From contig NZ_CP188257.1 of assembly GCF_049994355.1 (NCBI RefSeq), positions 1,550,001 to 1,614,000 of the forward strand: DNA of 64,000 nucleotides, read 5' to 3'. Numbering within the stretch: position 1 is the stretch's first letter; every line of letters begins with the position of its first letter. Source of the stretch: Angustibacter sp049994355 (GTDB taxonomy: Bacteria; Actinomycetota; Actinomycetes; Actinomycetales; Angustibacteraceae). Shown one piece after another: positions 49,108 to 57,724 of the stretch. The notes under the pieces were generated by a model that ran no database searches, was not told the DNA's origin, and saw only the letters and a program-made list of their open reading frames with translations. A program made the position numbers and the translations under genes.

Positions 49108-50430
49108 ATGGCCATCACTCCCGCCGAGTCAGAGCTGCGCGCGCCGGCCGCCGCGCCGGACGCTGACGAACCGCAGGACGTCCTGGCTGCCTGTGCCAGG
49201 GCCAAGGCCGCCAGCCGGGCGATCCGCACCCTCACCCGGGCGGACAAGGACGCCCTGCTGCTGGCCATGGCCGACGCCCTGCGGGCGGATGTCGCGTGCA
49301 TCGTCGCGGCGAACGACGAGGACGTCGCGCGCGGACGTCGCGCGGGCCTGTCCGAGGGGCTGGTGGACCGGTTGCGGTTGGACGCCGAGCGGGTGGCCGG
49401 GGTGGCGCAGTCGCTGCAGGACCTGGCCGCCCTGCCGGACCCGGTGGGTGAGGTGGTGCGCGGCGAGCGGCTGGCCAACGGGCTGGAGGTGCGCCAGACC
49501 CGGGTGCCGATGGGCGTCGTGGCGATGGTGTACGAGGCTCGGCCGAACGTGACCGTGGACGCCGCCGGGCTGGCGCTGAAGAGCGGCAACGCTGTGGTGC
49601 TGCGCGGTGGATCCGCTGCCGCACAGTCGAACCGGGCCCTCACGGCGGTGCTGCGCGACGTGCTCGCCCAGGCCGGCCTGCCACCGGACGCGGTGACCTT
49701 GCTGGACGGCGGGGGCCGCGAGGCGGTGCACCAGCTGATGACGGCCCGCGGCCTGGTGGACGTGCTGATCCCGCGCGGCGGGGCCGACCTGATCCGCACC
49801 GTGGTGCAGGGCTCGACCGTGCCGGTGATCGAGACCGGAGTCGGCAACTGCCATGTCTACGTGGACGCGGCGGCCGACCTGGAGCGCGCCCTGGCCATCA
49901 CGCTGAACTCCAAGACGCACCGGCCGAGCGTGTGCAACGCCGCCGAGACCCTGCTCGTCCACCAGGCCGTGGCCGGCTCGTTCCTGGGCACCGCGCTGCC
50001 GGTGCTCGAGGCGGCCGGCGTCACGGTGCACGGCGACCCCGACACGGTGCGCGCCGGGCGGGAGGTCGGCATCGACGTCCTCGCGGCCGACGACGAGGAC
50101 TGGGCGCGCGAGTACCTGTCGCTGGACCTGGCGGTCCGAGTGGTCGACAGCCTGGACGACGCGCTGGCGCACATCGCCCGCTGGTCCAGCGGCCACACCG
50201 AGGCGATCGTCACCCAGGACCTCGCGGCCAGTCGCCGGTTCGTCGCCTCGGTCGACTCCGCGGCGGTCATGGTCAACGCCTCGACCCGGTTCACCGACGG
50301 GGGCCAGCTCGGGCTGGGTGCCGAGATCGGCATTTCGACCCAGAAGCTGCACGCCCGTGGACCGATGGGACTGGCGGAGCTGACCACCACGACGTGGGTC
50401 GTCAGCGGCGACGGTCACGTCCGGGACTGA
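49108..50430 (+). CDS. proA: glutamate-5-semialdehyde dehydrogenase
   Basis: 440 aa, full length. Reduces glutamyl phosphate from ProB with NADPH. The catalytic Cys276 is in HRPSVCNAAETLL; VPMGVVAMVYEARPNVTVDA and LRGGSAAAQSN form the cofactor region; GNCHVYVDAAADL and FTDGGQLGLGAEIGISTQKL are typical. The N-terminal 25 residues are a variable extension. Confidence 0.96.
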   Translation: MAITPAESELRAPAAAPDADEPQDVLAACARAKAASRAIRTLTRADKDALLLAMADALRADVACIVAANDEDVARGRRAGLSEGLVDRLRLDAERVAGVAQSLQDLAALPDPVGEVVRGERLANGLEVRQTRVPMGVVAMVYEARPNVTVDAAGLALKSGNAVVLRGGSAAAQSNRALTAVLRDVLAQAGLPPDAVTLLDGGGREAVHQLMTARGLVDVLIPRGGADLIRTVVQGSTVPVIETGVGNCHVYVDAAADLERALAITLNSKTHRPSVCNAAETLLVHQAVAGSFLGTALPVLEAAGVTVHGDPDTVRAGREVGIDVLAADDEDWAREYLSLDLAVRVVDSLDDALAHIARWSSGHTEAIVTQDLAASRRFVASVDSAAVMVNASTRFTDGGQLGLGAEIGISTQKLHARGPMGLAELTTTTWVVSGDGHVRD

Positions 50431-50449
50431 GCCGGATCGAGGAGGAACC

Positions 50450-50809
50450 GTGGCGACTTTCGAGGAGCTGCGCTCGATCGCGATGGCACTGCCGCAGACC
50501 ACCCAGGTCGAGGGGGACCCGCTGTTCCTGGTCGCCGGCAAGCAGTTCGTCTGGACCTGGCGCGAGCGGGTGCACCCGAAGAAGACGAAGGTGCCGCGAC
50601 CCGAGGTGCTGGCCGTTCGCGTTCCCGACCAGCAGGACAAGGCGGCCCTGATCAGCAGCGACCCCACGGTGTTCTTCACCGAGTCGCACTACGACGGCTA
50701 CCCGATCGTGCTGGTCAGGCTGCCGCAGATCGGCCTCCCGGCACTGACCGAGGTGGTCCAGGACTCCTGGCGTTGCGTTGCGCCGCCGGAGCTGACCGGC
50801 ACCGCCTGA
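50450..50809 (+). CDS. MmcQ/YjbR-family protein
   Basis: 119 aa, GTG start. The family pattern is visible: FEELRSIAMALPQTTQ, then LFLVAGKQFVWTWRER, ISSDPTVFFTESHYDGYPIVLVRL and a C-terminal EVVQDSWRCVAPPEL. These small proteins have a double-wing DNA-binding-like fold, but a role has not been established. It lies 19 nt after proA. Confidence 0.85.
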   Translation: MATFEELRSIAMALPQTTQVEGDPLFLVAGKQFVWTWRERVHPKKTKVPRPEVLAVRVPDQQDKAALISSDPTVFFTESHYDGYPIVLVRLPQIGLPALTEVVQDSWRCVAPPELTGTA

Positions 50810-50872
50810 CCCTGCCCGGATCACCGACCTGCGTTCGCTCCGCAAGCTGGCCGGCTGGCAGGATGGGCTCCC

Positions 50873-51565
50873 GTGGAGGCAACAGAGGTTCGCAAGCTGG
50901 CCGAGCTCGAGGACGCGCACTGGTGGTACCGCGAGCGAAGGGAGCTGCTGGCGCGCGAGCTGCGCGGCGTCCGTCCCGGGGTCGCTCTGGACGTCGGCGC
51001 TGCGGGTGGCGGCAACACCCGCGTCCTGCGTGACCACGGTTGGCGCGCGACCGCTCTGGAGTACGGCGAGGAGGGCGCCGGCGTCGCCCTCGAGCGCGGC
51101 CTGGCCACCGTGCGCGGTGACGCGACCGCGCTGCCGGTGGCGGACGGCAGCTTGGACCTGGTCGTGGCCTTCGACGTCCTCGAGCACATCGAGGACGACG
51201 ACAGCGCGGTGCGCGACGTACGGCGGGTGCTGCGTCCCGGTGGGCACTTCTTCGTGGCCGTACCGTGCGACCCCAGGCTCTGGTCGGCGCACGACGAGGC
51301 GGTCGGCCACGTGCGGCGCTACACCCGCCCAACGCTGACGTCCCTGTTGGTGCGCAACGGTTTCACCCCCGGACCGGTCCGCTCCTGGAACGTGCTGCTG
51401 CGTCCGGTGGTGGCACTGCGTCGCCGGTCGAGCTCGGGCAGCGACCTGCAGGACATGCCGTCGTTCGTCAACCACGGCCTTCGCGCGGTGATCACTGCCG
51501 AGCGCTACCTGCCGGTGCGCTCGCTGCCGGGGGTCTCGCTGCTGGTGTCCGCCCGGCGCCCCTGA
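50873..51565 (+). CDS. class I SAM-dependent methyltransferase
   Basis: 230 aa from a GTG. It has the AdoMet-binding motif I ALDVGAAGGGNTRVL near residues 38-52, acidic loop EYGEEG, motif LPVADGSLDLVVAFDVLEHI, and a post-motif RRVLRPGGHFFVAVP. The start EDAHWWYRERRELLAREL is found in methyltransferases that act in glycan or lipid modification. The convergent gene is a polyprenyl-type glycosyltransferase, and the 3' ends of the two overlap by 61 nt, which supports a linked role in cell surface glycans. Confidence 0.88.
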   Translation: MEATEVRKLAELEDAHWWYRERRELLARELRGVRPGVALDVGAAGGGNTRVLRDHGWRATALEYGEEGAGVALERGLATVRGDATALPVADGSLDLVVAFDVLEHIEDDDSAVRDVRRVLRPGGHFFVAVPCDPRLWSAHDEAVGHVRRYTRPTLTSLLVRNGFTPGPVRSWNVLLRPVVALRRRSSSGSDLQDMPSFVNHGLRAVITAERYLPVRSLPGVSLLVSARRP

Positions 51566-52554
51566 GCGTCGTCGTCGCCGGCGACCCTGGCCGGGCCGCC
51601 GGGTGGGCCCTCGGGGGCGAGCGAGTCGTAGGCCACGAAGTAGGACGGCCGACCTTGCAGCTGGGTGTAGATCCGGCCGACGTACTCGCCCAGCATGCCC
51701 AGGCAGAGCAGCTGGACGGCACCGACCGCAGACACGACGACGAAGGTGGACGTCCAGCCGGGGGCGGTGTGGCCGGTCAGGAACGAGACGAAGGCGAACA
51801 GCAGCAGCAGCAGAGCCGTCAGTCCGCCGACGATGCCGAACCACGTCGCCAGCCGCAGGGGTGCCGTGGTGAAACCGGTGATCGAATCGACACTTAGGCG
51901 CAGCATCTTCACGAACGGGTACTTGGACTTGCCGGCCGCCCGCACGTTGCGCTCGTAGCCCACGTTGTCACTGGGGAAGCCCAGGGCCGGCACGACCAGT
52001 CGCAGCACCCGGTGGTGCTCGGGTAGCAGGTTGACGGCATCCACCGTGGCCCGGCTCATCAGCCGGAAGTCGCCGGCGTGGGAGGGGCCGCTGCTGGTCA
52101 CCATGCGTCCCATCACCCGGTAGAACAGGTCGGCGGTGTTGCGCTTGAACATCGAGTCGGTCCTACGGTCGGTCCGCACTCCGTAGACCACGTCCACCAG
52201 CTGGCCACGGGCCTGCGCGAGCATCTTGGGGATCGTCTCGGGCGGGTCCTGCAGATCGGCGTCGATGCTGGCCACCCAGTCCCCGCGGGCCCGGGCGAGG
52301 CCGGCGGACAGGGCTGCCTGGTGGCCGCTGTTGGCGCGCAGTCGGACCACCCGAGTCTGTGGCCACTCCCGCCGGATCCGCTCCAGCAAGGCCGGCGTCG
52401 CGTCCGTGCTGCCGTCGTCGACGACCAGCACCTCGTAGCTCTCACCGATCCCGTCGAGCACCGGACGCAGCCGGTCCACGAACATCGTCAGCACCTCTGC
52501 CTCGTTGTACGCGGGCACGACGACGCTCAGCAGGGGCGTGGCAGGCGGGGTCAC
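51505..52554 (-). CDS. family 2 glycosyltransferase, polyprenyl-phosphate type
   Basis: 349 aa. GT-A catalytic domain at about 1-225: VVVPAYNEAEVLTMFVDRL, VVDDGSTDATP, and DADLQDPPETIPKM. Two membrane helices follow (about 235-260 and 270-295). This layout matches GtrB/DPM1-like enzymes that put sugars on undecaprenyl or dolichyl-type phosphate carriers at the membrane. The C-terminal 45 residues are low complexity and overlap the convergent methyltransferase end. Confidence 0.9.
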   Translation of the reverse strand: MTPPATPLLSVVVPAYNEAEVLTMFVDRLRPVLDGIGESYEVLVVDDGSTDATPALLERIRREWPQTRVVRLRANSGHQAALSAGLARARGDWVASIDADLQDPPETIPKMLAQARGQLVDVVYGVRTDRRTDSMFKRNTADLFYRVMGRMVTSSGPSHAGDFRLMSRATVDAVNLLPEHHRVLRLVVPALGFPSDNVGYERNVRAAGKSKYPFVKMLRLSVDSITGFTTAPLRLATWFGIVGGLTALLLLLFAFVSFLTGHTAPGWTSTFVVVSAVGAVQLLCLGMLGEYVGRIYTQLQGRPSYFVAYDSLAPEGPPGGPARVAGDDDAQGRRADTSSETPGSERTGR

Positions 52555-52710
52555 GTCACGGCCTTCGCTTCACTCGGCGGTGGGGGCTCCCACCCTAGGA
52601 CGGTTGGCGCACACCGTAGCGTCGGTGGTGCCGCGTTCGCGCAGAACCTGACGTCTGCCAAACTGTTGGCGAGCGGCGTACCGCCGAGCGCATTGACGAA
52701 GGAGCCCCTG

Positions 52711-52866
52711 ATGTCGCAGGCCCTGCTTCTGGCCGCAACGACGCCCGAGCACCACACGGAGCTGCCTTTGCCTCCGATCATGTACGGCGTGATCGCGATC
52801 ACCACGTTCGTCGCGCTGCTGGGCCTGGTCTGGACGTTCCGGGGCAACTCCAACAAGCACCACTGA
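52711..52866 (+). CDS. 51-aa small membrane protein upstream of nadD
   Basis: ATG at 52711, six nt after a GAAGGAG site. The protein is 51 residues with one membrane helix (PPIMYGVIAITTFVALLGLVWTF) and a short basic end NSNKHH. It is 14 nt ahead of nadD and on the same strand, so probably co-transcribed. No family recognised, but its position and clean ribosome site support a real gene. The open frame upstream has no supporting sequence. Confidence 0.72.
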   Translation: MSQALLLAATTPEHHTELPLPPIMYGVIAITTFVALLGLVWTFRGNSNKHH

Positions 52867-52880
52867 GCCGCGGGCGAGCG

Positions 52881-53498
52881 GTGGTGCAGGACGGCGGTCG
52901 GCGCCGGCTCGGGGTGATGGGCGGCACCTTCGACCCCATTCACCACGGGCACCTCGTCGCCGCCAGCGAGGTGGCCAGCGTCTTCGGGCTCGACCAGGTC
53001 GTGTTCGTGCCGACCGGCCAGCCCTGGCAGAAGGGCGACCGAGCGGTCAGCACCTCTGAGCTGCGCTACCTCATGACGGTCATCGCGACCGCGTCCAACC
53101 CTGGTTTCACCGTCAGCCGGGTGGACGTCGACCGTCCGGGTCCCACGTACACGATCGACACGCTGCGTGACCTTCGTCACGAGTACCCGGACGCCGACCT
53201 GTTCTTCATCACGGGGGCGGACGCGCTGGCCGAGATCCTGTCCTGGAAAGAGGTGGACGAGCTCTTCGAGCTCGCACAGTTCGTCGGCGTGACCCGCCCT
53301 GGGCACGAACTGAGCGGGGCGGGGCTGCCCACGGCCCGCGTGAGCCTGCTCGAGGTGCCCGCTATGGCCATTTCGTCCACAGCCTGCCGAGAGCGCGTGC
53401 GGACCGGCGAACCGGTCTGGTACCTGGTTCCGGACGGCGTCGTGCAGTTCATCGGAAAATATAGGCTCTACCGAACGGGTGAATCTGCCGAGAGATAG
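52881..53498 (+). CDS. nadD: nicotinate-nucleotide adenylyltransferase
   Basis: 205 aa from a GTG. It makes deamido-NAD from NaMN and ATP. The nucleotidyltransferase motif GGTFDPIHHGHL is at residues 14-25 and ISSTACRERVRTG near 172 is the second signature. FITGADALAEILSW marks the ribose-binding region. Followed after 3 nt by the LCP-like gene and then rsfS, as in many actinobacteria. Confidence 0.96.
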   Translation: MVQDGGRRRLGVMGGTFDPIHHGHLVAASEVASVFGLDQVVFVPTGQPWQKGDRAVSTSELRYLMTVIATASNPGFTVSRVDVDRPGPTYTIDTLRDLRHEYPDADLFFITGADALAEILSWKEVDELFELAQFVGVTRPGHELSGAGLPTARVSLLEVPAMAISSTACRERVRTGEPVWYLVPDGVVQFIGKYRLYRTGESAER

Positions 53499-53501
53499 AT
53501 C

Positions 53502-55211
53502 GTGGCAGATCTGCTCGTCTCCAGCGACGACACCGACCGTCCCTGGCACCGTGACCTGTCGGACTCCGACGGCAGCCCTCGGGGCGCCGCGGCCGACCAG
53601 CGCGGTGCCGCGCCCGACGCTGCCCTGGAGCAGTCGGGAGAGCTCGTCCCACAGACGGGCGGAATCGCCCTGGCCGACGTGCCCGAGTGGGTCGTGGAGC
53701 GGGTCGACCGCGTGACGTACCCGACCCGGATGGCCCGCCGCCGGGCGATCGAGGCCGCGCAGACCTCGAACACCTGGCAGCCGGACCCCTGGATCACCCC
53801 GCCGGTGCTCAACCAGCTCGAGGACGAGCTGAGCCGAGTGCTGGGCCGCCGGTACGAGCCGCTAGCCCCGGCGGAGCCAGCCGTCGAGCCCGAGCCCGTC
53901 GAGCCCGAGGCCGTCGAGCCCGAGGCCGTCGAGCCCGAGGAGTCGACCCAGCCGATCCGGACCGACCCGCCGGTCCCCGCCCATCGCACGTCGCCCGGGC
54001 TTCCCGACCTGCTGCCCTCGGTGGCGCGCTCGCAGCGCGGCGCCCGCCGGCGCAGCAAGCGGCGCCGCGTGGTCGCCGTCGCGATGGCGACCGTCGCGGC
54101 CGTCGCCACCCTCGCCGGCTCGATCGTCGTCGTCACGCACGGCGGGGGCGACTCGGGACAAGACGCGGCCGCCACCTCGGCGGCGCCGACCCAGCAGGTC
54201 GTCGCGCTCGGTCTGGCCTCCGGCGGCCAGCTCACCGGCATCTCCTTGCTGGCCAGCGGACCTGGCGGGGCCGAGCAGGTGCTCGTGCCCAGCCAGCTGC
54301 TGCTCGACGTGCCCGGCGCCGGCCGGATGCCCGTCTCGCGCTCCCTGGCGCCCGGCGCCTCCGCGCCGGGCGCGGCGGTCGCCGACGCCCTGGACATCCG
54401 CGTCGCCGGCACCTGGGTGCTGGACAGCTCGGCCCTGGCCACCCTGGTGGACAGTGTCGGCGGGGTGACCGTGGACGTCGATGTCGACGTCGCGAAGGGG
54501 CCCGCTGAGGGCGCCGCGATCATCGTGAGCGCCGGCCCACACGTGAAGCTCAACGGCTCGCAGGCCGCCGCGTACGCGCAGCTTCTCGTCGGCGACGAGC
54601 CGGAGGCATCTCGGCTGGCCCGCCAGGAGCGGGTCGTCACGGCGCTGCTGACGGCTCTGCCGCAGGACGACAACCAGCGGCGAGCCTTCCTGGTCGGCCT
54701 CCCCAACGCGCCGAAGGCTGACGTGCTCCAGGCAGTGCTGGCCGTGACCGGTGGTCTGCGCGAGGCGGCGGCCAGCGATGCACTCCCCTCGACCGTGCTG
54801 CCGGTACGCGACATCGACACCGGTGGCGACGTGACGGCCTACGGGCTGGACGACGCCGCAGCGGCCAAGCTGGTCAGTGCCCGGCTGGCGGGTGCCGCGA
54901 TCCCGGTCCCGGCCGGTGGACGCCTGACGGTCCTGGTGCAGAACGGCAACGGCGCGCCCGGGCTGGGCGACTCGGCCCGCTCGAAGCTGGTTGCCGCCGG
55001 CCTGAAGTACATGGGCGGCGGCAACGTGGACGGGTTCGGCGTGGCGCAGACCGTGGTGCTGATCCCGGACAGCTCCTCGGAGCAGCGCGCCAAGGGGCTC
55101 TCGGTCGCGCGGGCGCTCGGCCTGTCGGACTCGGCGCTTCGGATCTCCGACTCCTCGCCGTCCGTCGCCGACCTCGTCGTCATCCTGGGTGCGGACTTCC
55201 GTCGCGACTGA
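53502..55211 (+). CDS. degenerate LCP (LytR-CpsA-Psr) family protein with LytR_C domain
   Basis: 569 aa, GTG start. Long cytosolic region, including EPVEPEAVEPEAVEPE repeats (from 53883), then SKRRRR-like basic patch, membrane helix about 190-212, and an outside domain. Its later part matches LCP proteins (LVDSVGGVTVDVDV, KLNGSQAAAYAQLLV, SRLARQERVVTALLTAL). Where active LCP ligases have a PRDT-like catalytic Arg, this one reads LVPSQLLLDVPG, so the enzyme is likely inactive. The LytR_C domain (LTVLVQNGNGAPGLGDSAR) ends the protein. It lies between nadD and rsfS. Confidence 0.85.
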   Translation: MADLLVSSDDTDRPWHRDLSDSDGSPRGAAADQRGAAPDAALEQSGELVPQTGGIALADVPEWVVERVDRVTYPTRMARRRAIEAAQTSNTWQPDPWITPPVLNQLEDELSRVLGRRYEPLAPAEPAVEPEPVEPEAVEPEAVEPEESTQPIRTDPPVPAHRTSPGLPDLLPSVARSQRGARRRSKRRRVVAVAMATVAAVATLAGSIVVVTHGGGDSGQDAAATSAAPTQQVVALGLASGGQLTGISLLASGPGGAEQVLVPSQLLLDVPGAGRMPVSRSLAPGASAPGAAVADALDIRVAGTWVLDSSALATLVDSVGGVTVDVDVDVAKGPAEGAAIIVSAGPHVKLNGSQAAAYAQLLVGDEPEASRLARQERVVTALLTALPQDDNQRRAFLVGLPNAPKADVLQAVLAVTGGLREAAASDALPSTVLPVRDIDTGGDVTAYGLDDAAAAKLVSARLAGAAIPVPAGGRLTVLVQNGNGAPGLGDSARSKLVAAGLKYMGGGNVDGFGVAQTVVLIPDSSSEQRAKGLSVARALGLSDSALRISDSSPSVADLVVILGADFRRD

Positions 55212-55288
55212 CCCCGCCCGGATCATGAGAGGCTAGGGGCCGTGCGCGACCGGGCCCGGTCGCGTCTTCATCCTTGCAAGGAGTACCG

Positions 55289-55675
55289 GTGCCAGCCTCC
55301 GAACGCGCTCGCGAGCTCGTGCTCGCCGCAGCACACGCGGCCGCGGACAAGCTCGCCACCGACGTCGTGGCGATCGACGTGAGCGACCAGCTCTTCATCA
55401 CCGACGCGTTCCTGGTTGCCTCGGCGCCGAACGACCGGCAGGTCAACGCCATCGTCGACGCGGTGGAAGAGGCGCTGCGCGCCGTCGACGCCAAGCCGCT
55501 GCGCCGCGAGGGCGAGCGGGACGGCCGGTGGGTGCTGCTCGACTATGCGGACGTCGTGGTGCATGTGCAGCACGACGAGGAGCGCACGTACTACGCGCTC
55601 GAGCGGCTGTGGAAGGACTGCCCGCTCATCGAACTGCCAGAGGAGGCGCGCGGCCGGAAGCGGTCGAGCGAGTGA
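55289..55675 (+). CDS. rsfS: ribosomal silencing factor RsfS
   Basis: 128 aa from a GTG at 55289 with AAGGAG seven nt upstream. It binds L14 on the 50S subunit and blocks subunit joining in starvation. Typical DUF143 sequence: VVAIDVSDQLFITDAFLVAS, PNDRQVNAIVDAVEEALR and WVLLDYADVVVHVQHDEER. The stop overlaps the start of the next gene (GTGA). Confidence 0.95.
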   Translation: MPASERARELVLAAAHAAADKLATDVVAIDVSDQLFITDAFLVASAPNDRQVNAIVDAVEEALRAVDAKPLRREGERDGRWVLLDYADVVVHVQHDEERTYYALERLWKDCPLIELPEEARGRKRSSE

Positions 55676-56316
55676 GTTCCGGGCGCCAGGTGCTGCTGCT
55701 GCGGCACGGGCAGACCTCGTGGAACGCCGCCGGCCGGTTCCAGGGCCAGACGGACATCGACCTGGACGACGTCGGCCGCCGCCAGGCCGACCGGGCCGCC
55801 AAGCACCTGGCCCGGCTCTCGCCGTCCGCGATCGTGTCCTCCGACCTGCGCCGTGCGCAGGACACCGCCGCTGCGCTGGCGCAGCGAACCGGCCTGGACG
55901 TCGCCACCGACCAGCGCCTGCGCGAGGTCTACGCCGGGTCCTGGCAGGGTCTGGTGGCCAGCGAGATCGACGCCGCCACGCCGGAGCTGCGCCGGGCCTG
56001 GCGGTCCGGCGAGGACGTCCGGCCAGGCGGCGACGGCGAGACCCGGGTCGAACTCGGCCAGCGGGTCGCCGAGGCGGTGCGTGAGCACGTCGGGCGGGTC
56101 CAGCCGGGGCAGCTGCTGGTCGTGGTGACGCACGGCGGCTCGATCAGCAACGGCGTGCAGACCCTGCTCGGGGTGCCTCGCGAGCACTGGCCGGTCGTGT
56201 CCGGTGTCGGCAACTGCCACTGGACCGTGCTGGACGAGCTGGTCGCGGGACGTTGGGTGCTGAGCGAGCACAACGCTTTCTCGCTGCCCGAGGACGTCGT
56301 CGGCGACGAGTCCTGA
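55672..56316 (+). CDS. histidine phosphatase family protein (phosphoglycerate mutase-like)
   Basis: 214 aa, GTG overlapping the rsfS stop. The catalytic RHG motif is in LLLRHGQTSWNAAGRFQGQ, followed by SSDLRRAQDTA, REVYAGSWQG and the second His in VVVTHGGSI. Homologs next to rsfS include glucosyl-3-phosphoglycerate phosphatase (GpgP) and general phosphatases; the substrate is not shown by the sequence. It ends 60 nt before the tRNA gene. Confidence 0.9.
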   Translation: MSSGRQVLLLRHGQTSWNAAGRFQGQTDIDLDDVGRRQADRAAKHLARLSPSAIVSSDLRRAQDTAAALAQRTGLDVATDQRLREVYAGSWQGLVASEIDAATPELRRAWRSGEDVRPGGDGETRVELGQRVAEAVREHVGRVQPGQLLVVVTHGGSISNGVQTLLGVPREHWPVVSGVGNCHWTVLDELVAGRWVLSEHNAFSLPEDVVGDES

Positions 56317-56323
56317 CCCCGAT

Positions 56324-56354
56324 TTGGAAGACCCGCCGGTGGTCAGGCTAAACT
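56324..56354 (+). promoter_or_regulatory. possible promoter of the tRNA-Ala gene
   Basis: TTGGAA at 56324-56329 and TAAACT at 56349-56354, 19 nt apart, about 22 nt before the mature tRNA start. The spacing is long, so the call is tentative. Confidence 0.4.
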
Positions 56355-56376
56355 TGGCGAGCCCTACGGGGTGAAC

Positions 56377-56449
56377 GGGGCTGTGGCGCAGCTGGTAGCG
56401 CACTTCCATGGCATGGAAGGGGTCAGGGGTTCGAGTCCCCTCAGCTCCA
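56377..56449 (+). tRNA. tRNA-Ala (anticodon GGC)
   Basis: 73 nt. Acceptor GGGGCTG pairs with CAGCTCC with one G-U pair; anticodon stem CTTCC/GGAAG encloses loop ATGGCAT with anticodon GGC at 56410-56412; T arm is GGGGTTCGAGTCCCC. Position 73 is A. The 3' CCA is not encoded (CCCA follows). A mobile element begins at its 3' end. Confidence 0.97.
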
Positions 56450-56450
56450 C
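56421..56450. other. putative attL of the integrative element
   Basis: The T arm and acceptor 3' end of tRNA-Ala(GGC), next to an inward-located tyrosine integrase gene. AICEs of this type recombine within tRNA 3' ends so that the tRNA is restored. The exact core cannot be set because the right end of the element lies outside the window. Confidence 0.55.
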
Positions 56451-56469
56451 CCAGGATTCTGAGCACGAG

Positions 56470-56504
56470 ATCGGCCCTCACCGCATTACCTGGTGGGGGC
56501 CGAT
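56470..56504 (-). terminator. hairpin between tRNA-Ala and the integrase gene
   Basis: ATCGGCCCTCACC (56470-56482) pairs with GGTGGGGGCCGAT (56492-56504) over 13 positions with one T-G mismatch, 9-nt loop. It lies between the tRNA end and the integrase 3' end and could serve either. Confidence 0.6.
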
Positions 56505-56508
56505 TCGC

Positions 56509-56530
56509 ATCAGGGGGTTGATCAGGGGGT
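56509..56530. repeat. two 10-bp direct repeats next to the integrase stop
   Basis: ATCAGGGGGT occurs at 56509-56518 and 56521-56530, i.e. 12 bp apart. Location between attL and int is where arm-type integrase binding sites often lie. No further copy was searched for outside this gap. Confidence 0.6.
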
Positions 56531-57724
56531 CTACGCCGCACTTCCCCCGTCCGATTCCGGCGGTTCGTCGCGACCGAAGATGCCGTCCATGGCCACCGCC
56601 CCGTCGTCGATCACGGGCCGGATCTGCTTGCGGTAGACCAGCTCGGTCGTTGTGGTGTTTCGGTGCCCGACCAGGCGCGAGATGGTCTCCAGCGGCACGC
56701 CGTTGTCAGACAACAACGACACGAAACTGTGTCGCAGCTCGCGCGGCGTCCACTCCTTCGCCTTGATGCCCGGCGCGCCCGTGATCGCGGCCCGGAACGC
56801 GCGGCGCACGTTCGCGGCGTCCAGCCCCGTGCCGAGCGAGGTCGCGAATACGAACGCCTCGCCGCTGCATGGCTGGCCGGCCGCGCGCCGGCGCGCCCGC
56901 AGGACCGTGAGCACATCGACACAGCGGCCCGGCAGTGCCAGCGTCCGTCGGGATTTGCGCGTCTTCGTGTCGCCGCTGGCTCGCACCGACCGCCACACGA
57001 GCATGTGCGGCGGCACCGGCGGGTCGGCCTTCGGGCGGCCCACCAGGTCGACGTGCGACCAGCGCAGTTCGCGCATCTCCTCGGTCCGAGCACCCGTGAG
57101 CAGCGACACGACGATGTACTCGTGCAGCTGCGAGCCGCGAGCGGCCCTGAGCACGGCCTCGGCTTGCGCGGCGGTGAGCGCCTTCGACGGCCGCCCCGGT
57201 CTTCCGTTCGGGATCTCGCACAGCTCGACAACGTTGCGGCGCACCAGGTCGTGCTTCATGGCGTGCTTCACGGCGCGGTTCAGGCAGCTGTGCGCGTGGC
57301 GCAGTGAGCTGGTCGCGAGCACGGTCGCCGTGGCCTCCAGCCAACGCTCGACGTCCTTGCTCGTCAGCTCGCGCAACCGCCGCTTGCCGAGCGCGGGCTC
57401 GATGTGGACGCGGCACAAGCTCTTGCACTTCGCCACCGTCGACTTGTCGGCCCGGGGCAGTCCGAAGCGCAGCCAGTCCGCCAGAGCGTCGCGTACGCGG
57501 TAGTCGACCGGTCCGACGTCGTCGCCGTCCTCGCGAGCCTTCAGCGCCTTCTTCAGGCTGGCGAGGGCGGCCGACTTGCTCTTGCCCGTTCGGCGCACGC
57601 GGTCGGGCTTGCCCCTGGCGTCGAACCCCAAGTTGGCCTCGGCCACCCAGCGGCTGCGGGCCTGCTCGAAGTAGCAGGTGCCCTCACCCCTGGCCCGGCG
57701 CGGGCGGTCGCTGTCACCTGCCAT
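56531..57724 (-). CDS. int: tyrosine-family site-specific integrase of the AICE
   Basis: 397 aa from an ATG at 57724. N-terminal Arg-rich AP2-like/arm-binding region (GTCYFEQARSRWVAEANLG), a SAM-like core-binding domain around 70-165, and a C-terminal catalytic domain. Catalytic residues seen: Arg213 in LLTGARTEEMRELRW, the Arg/His of TPRELRHSFVSLLSD, His of LVGHRN and Tyr364 in ELVYRKQIRP. Box II has Arg in place of the usual first His, which is normal for pSAM2-like integrases. It inserts and, with the upstream gene product, excises the element at tRNA-Ala. Start overlaps the xis stop (TGATG). Confidence 0.95.
   Translation of the reverse strand: MAGDSDRPRRARGEGTCYFEQARSRWVAEANLGFDARGKPDRVRRTGKSKSAALASLKKALKAREDGDDVGPVDYRVRDALADWLRFGLPRADKSTVAKCKSLCRVHIEPALGKRRLRELTSKDVERWLEATATVLATSSLRHAHSCLNRAVKHAMKHDLVRRNVVELCEIPNGRPGRPSKALTAAQAEAVLRAARGSQLHEYIVVSLLTGARTEEMRELRWSHVDLVGRPKADPPVPPHMLVWRSVRASGDTKTRKSRRTLALPGRCVDVLTVLRARRRAAGQPCSGEAFVFATSLGTGLDAANVRRAFRAAITGAPGIKAKEWTPRELRHSFVSLLSDNGVPLETISRLVGHRNTTTTELVYRKQIRPVIDDGAVAMDGIFGRDEPPESDGGSAA

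Noticed and set aside
53883..53942. GAGCCCGAGGCCGTC-type repeats as a regulatory or mobile repeat
   Set aside because: They encode the EPEAV linker of the LCP-like protein in frame; simple low-complexity coding sequence.
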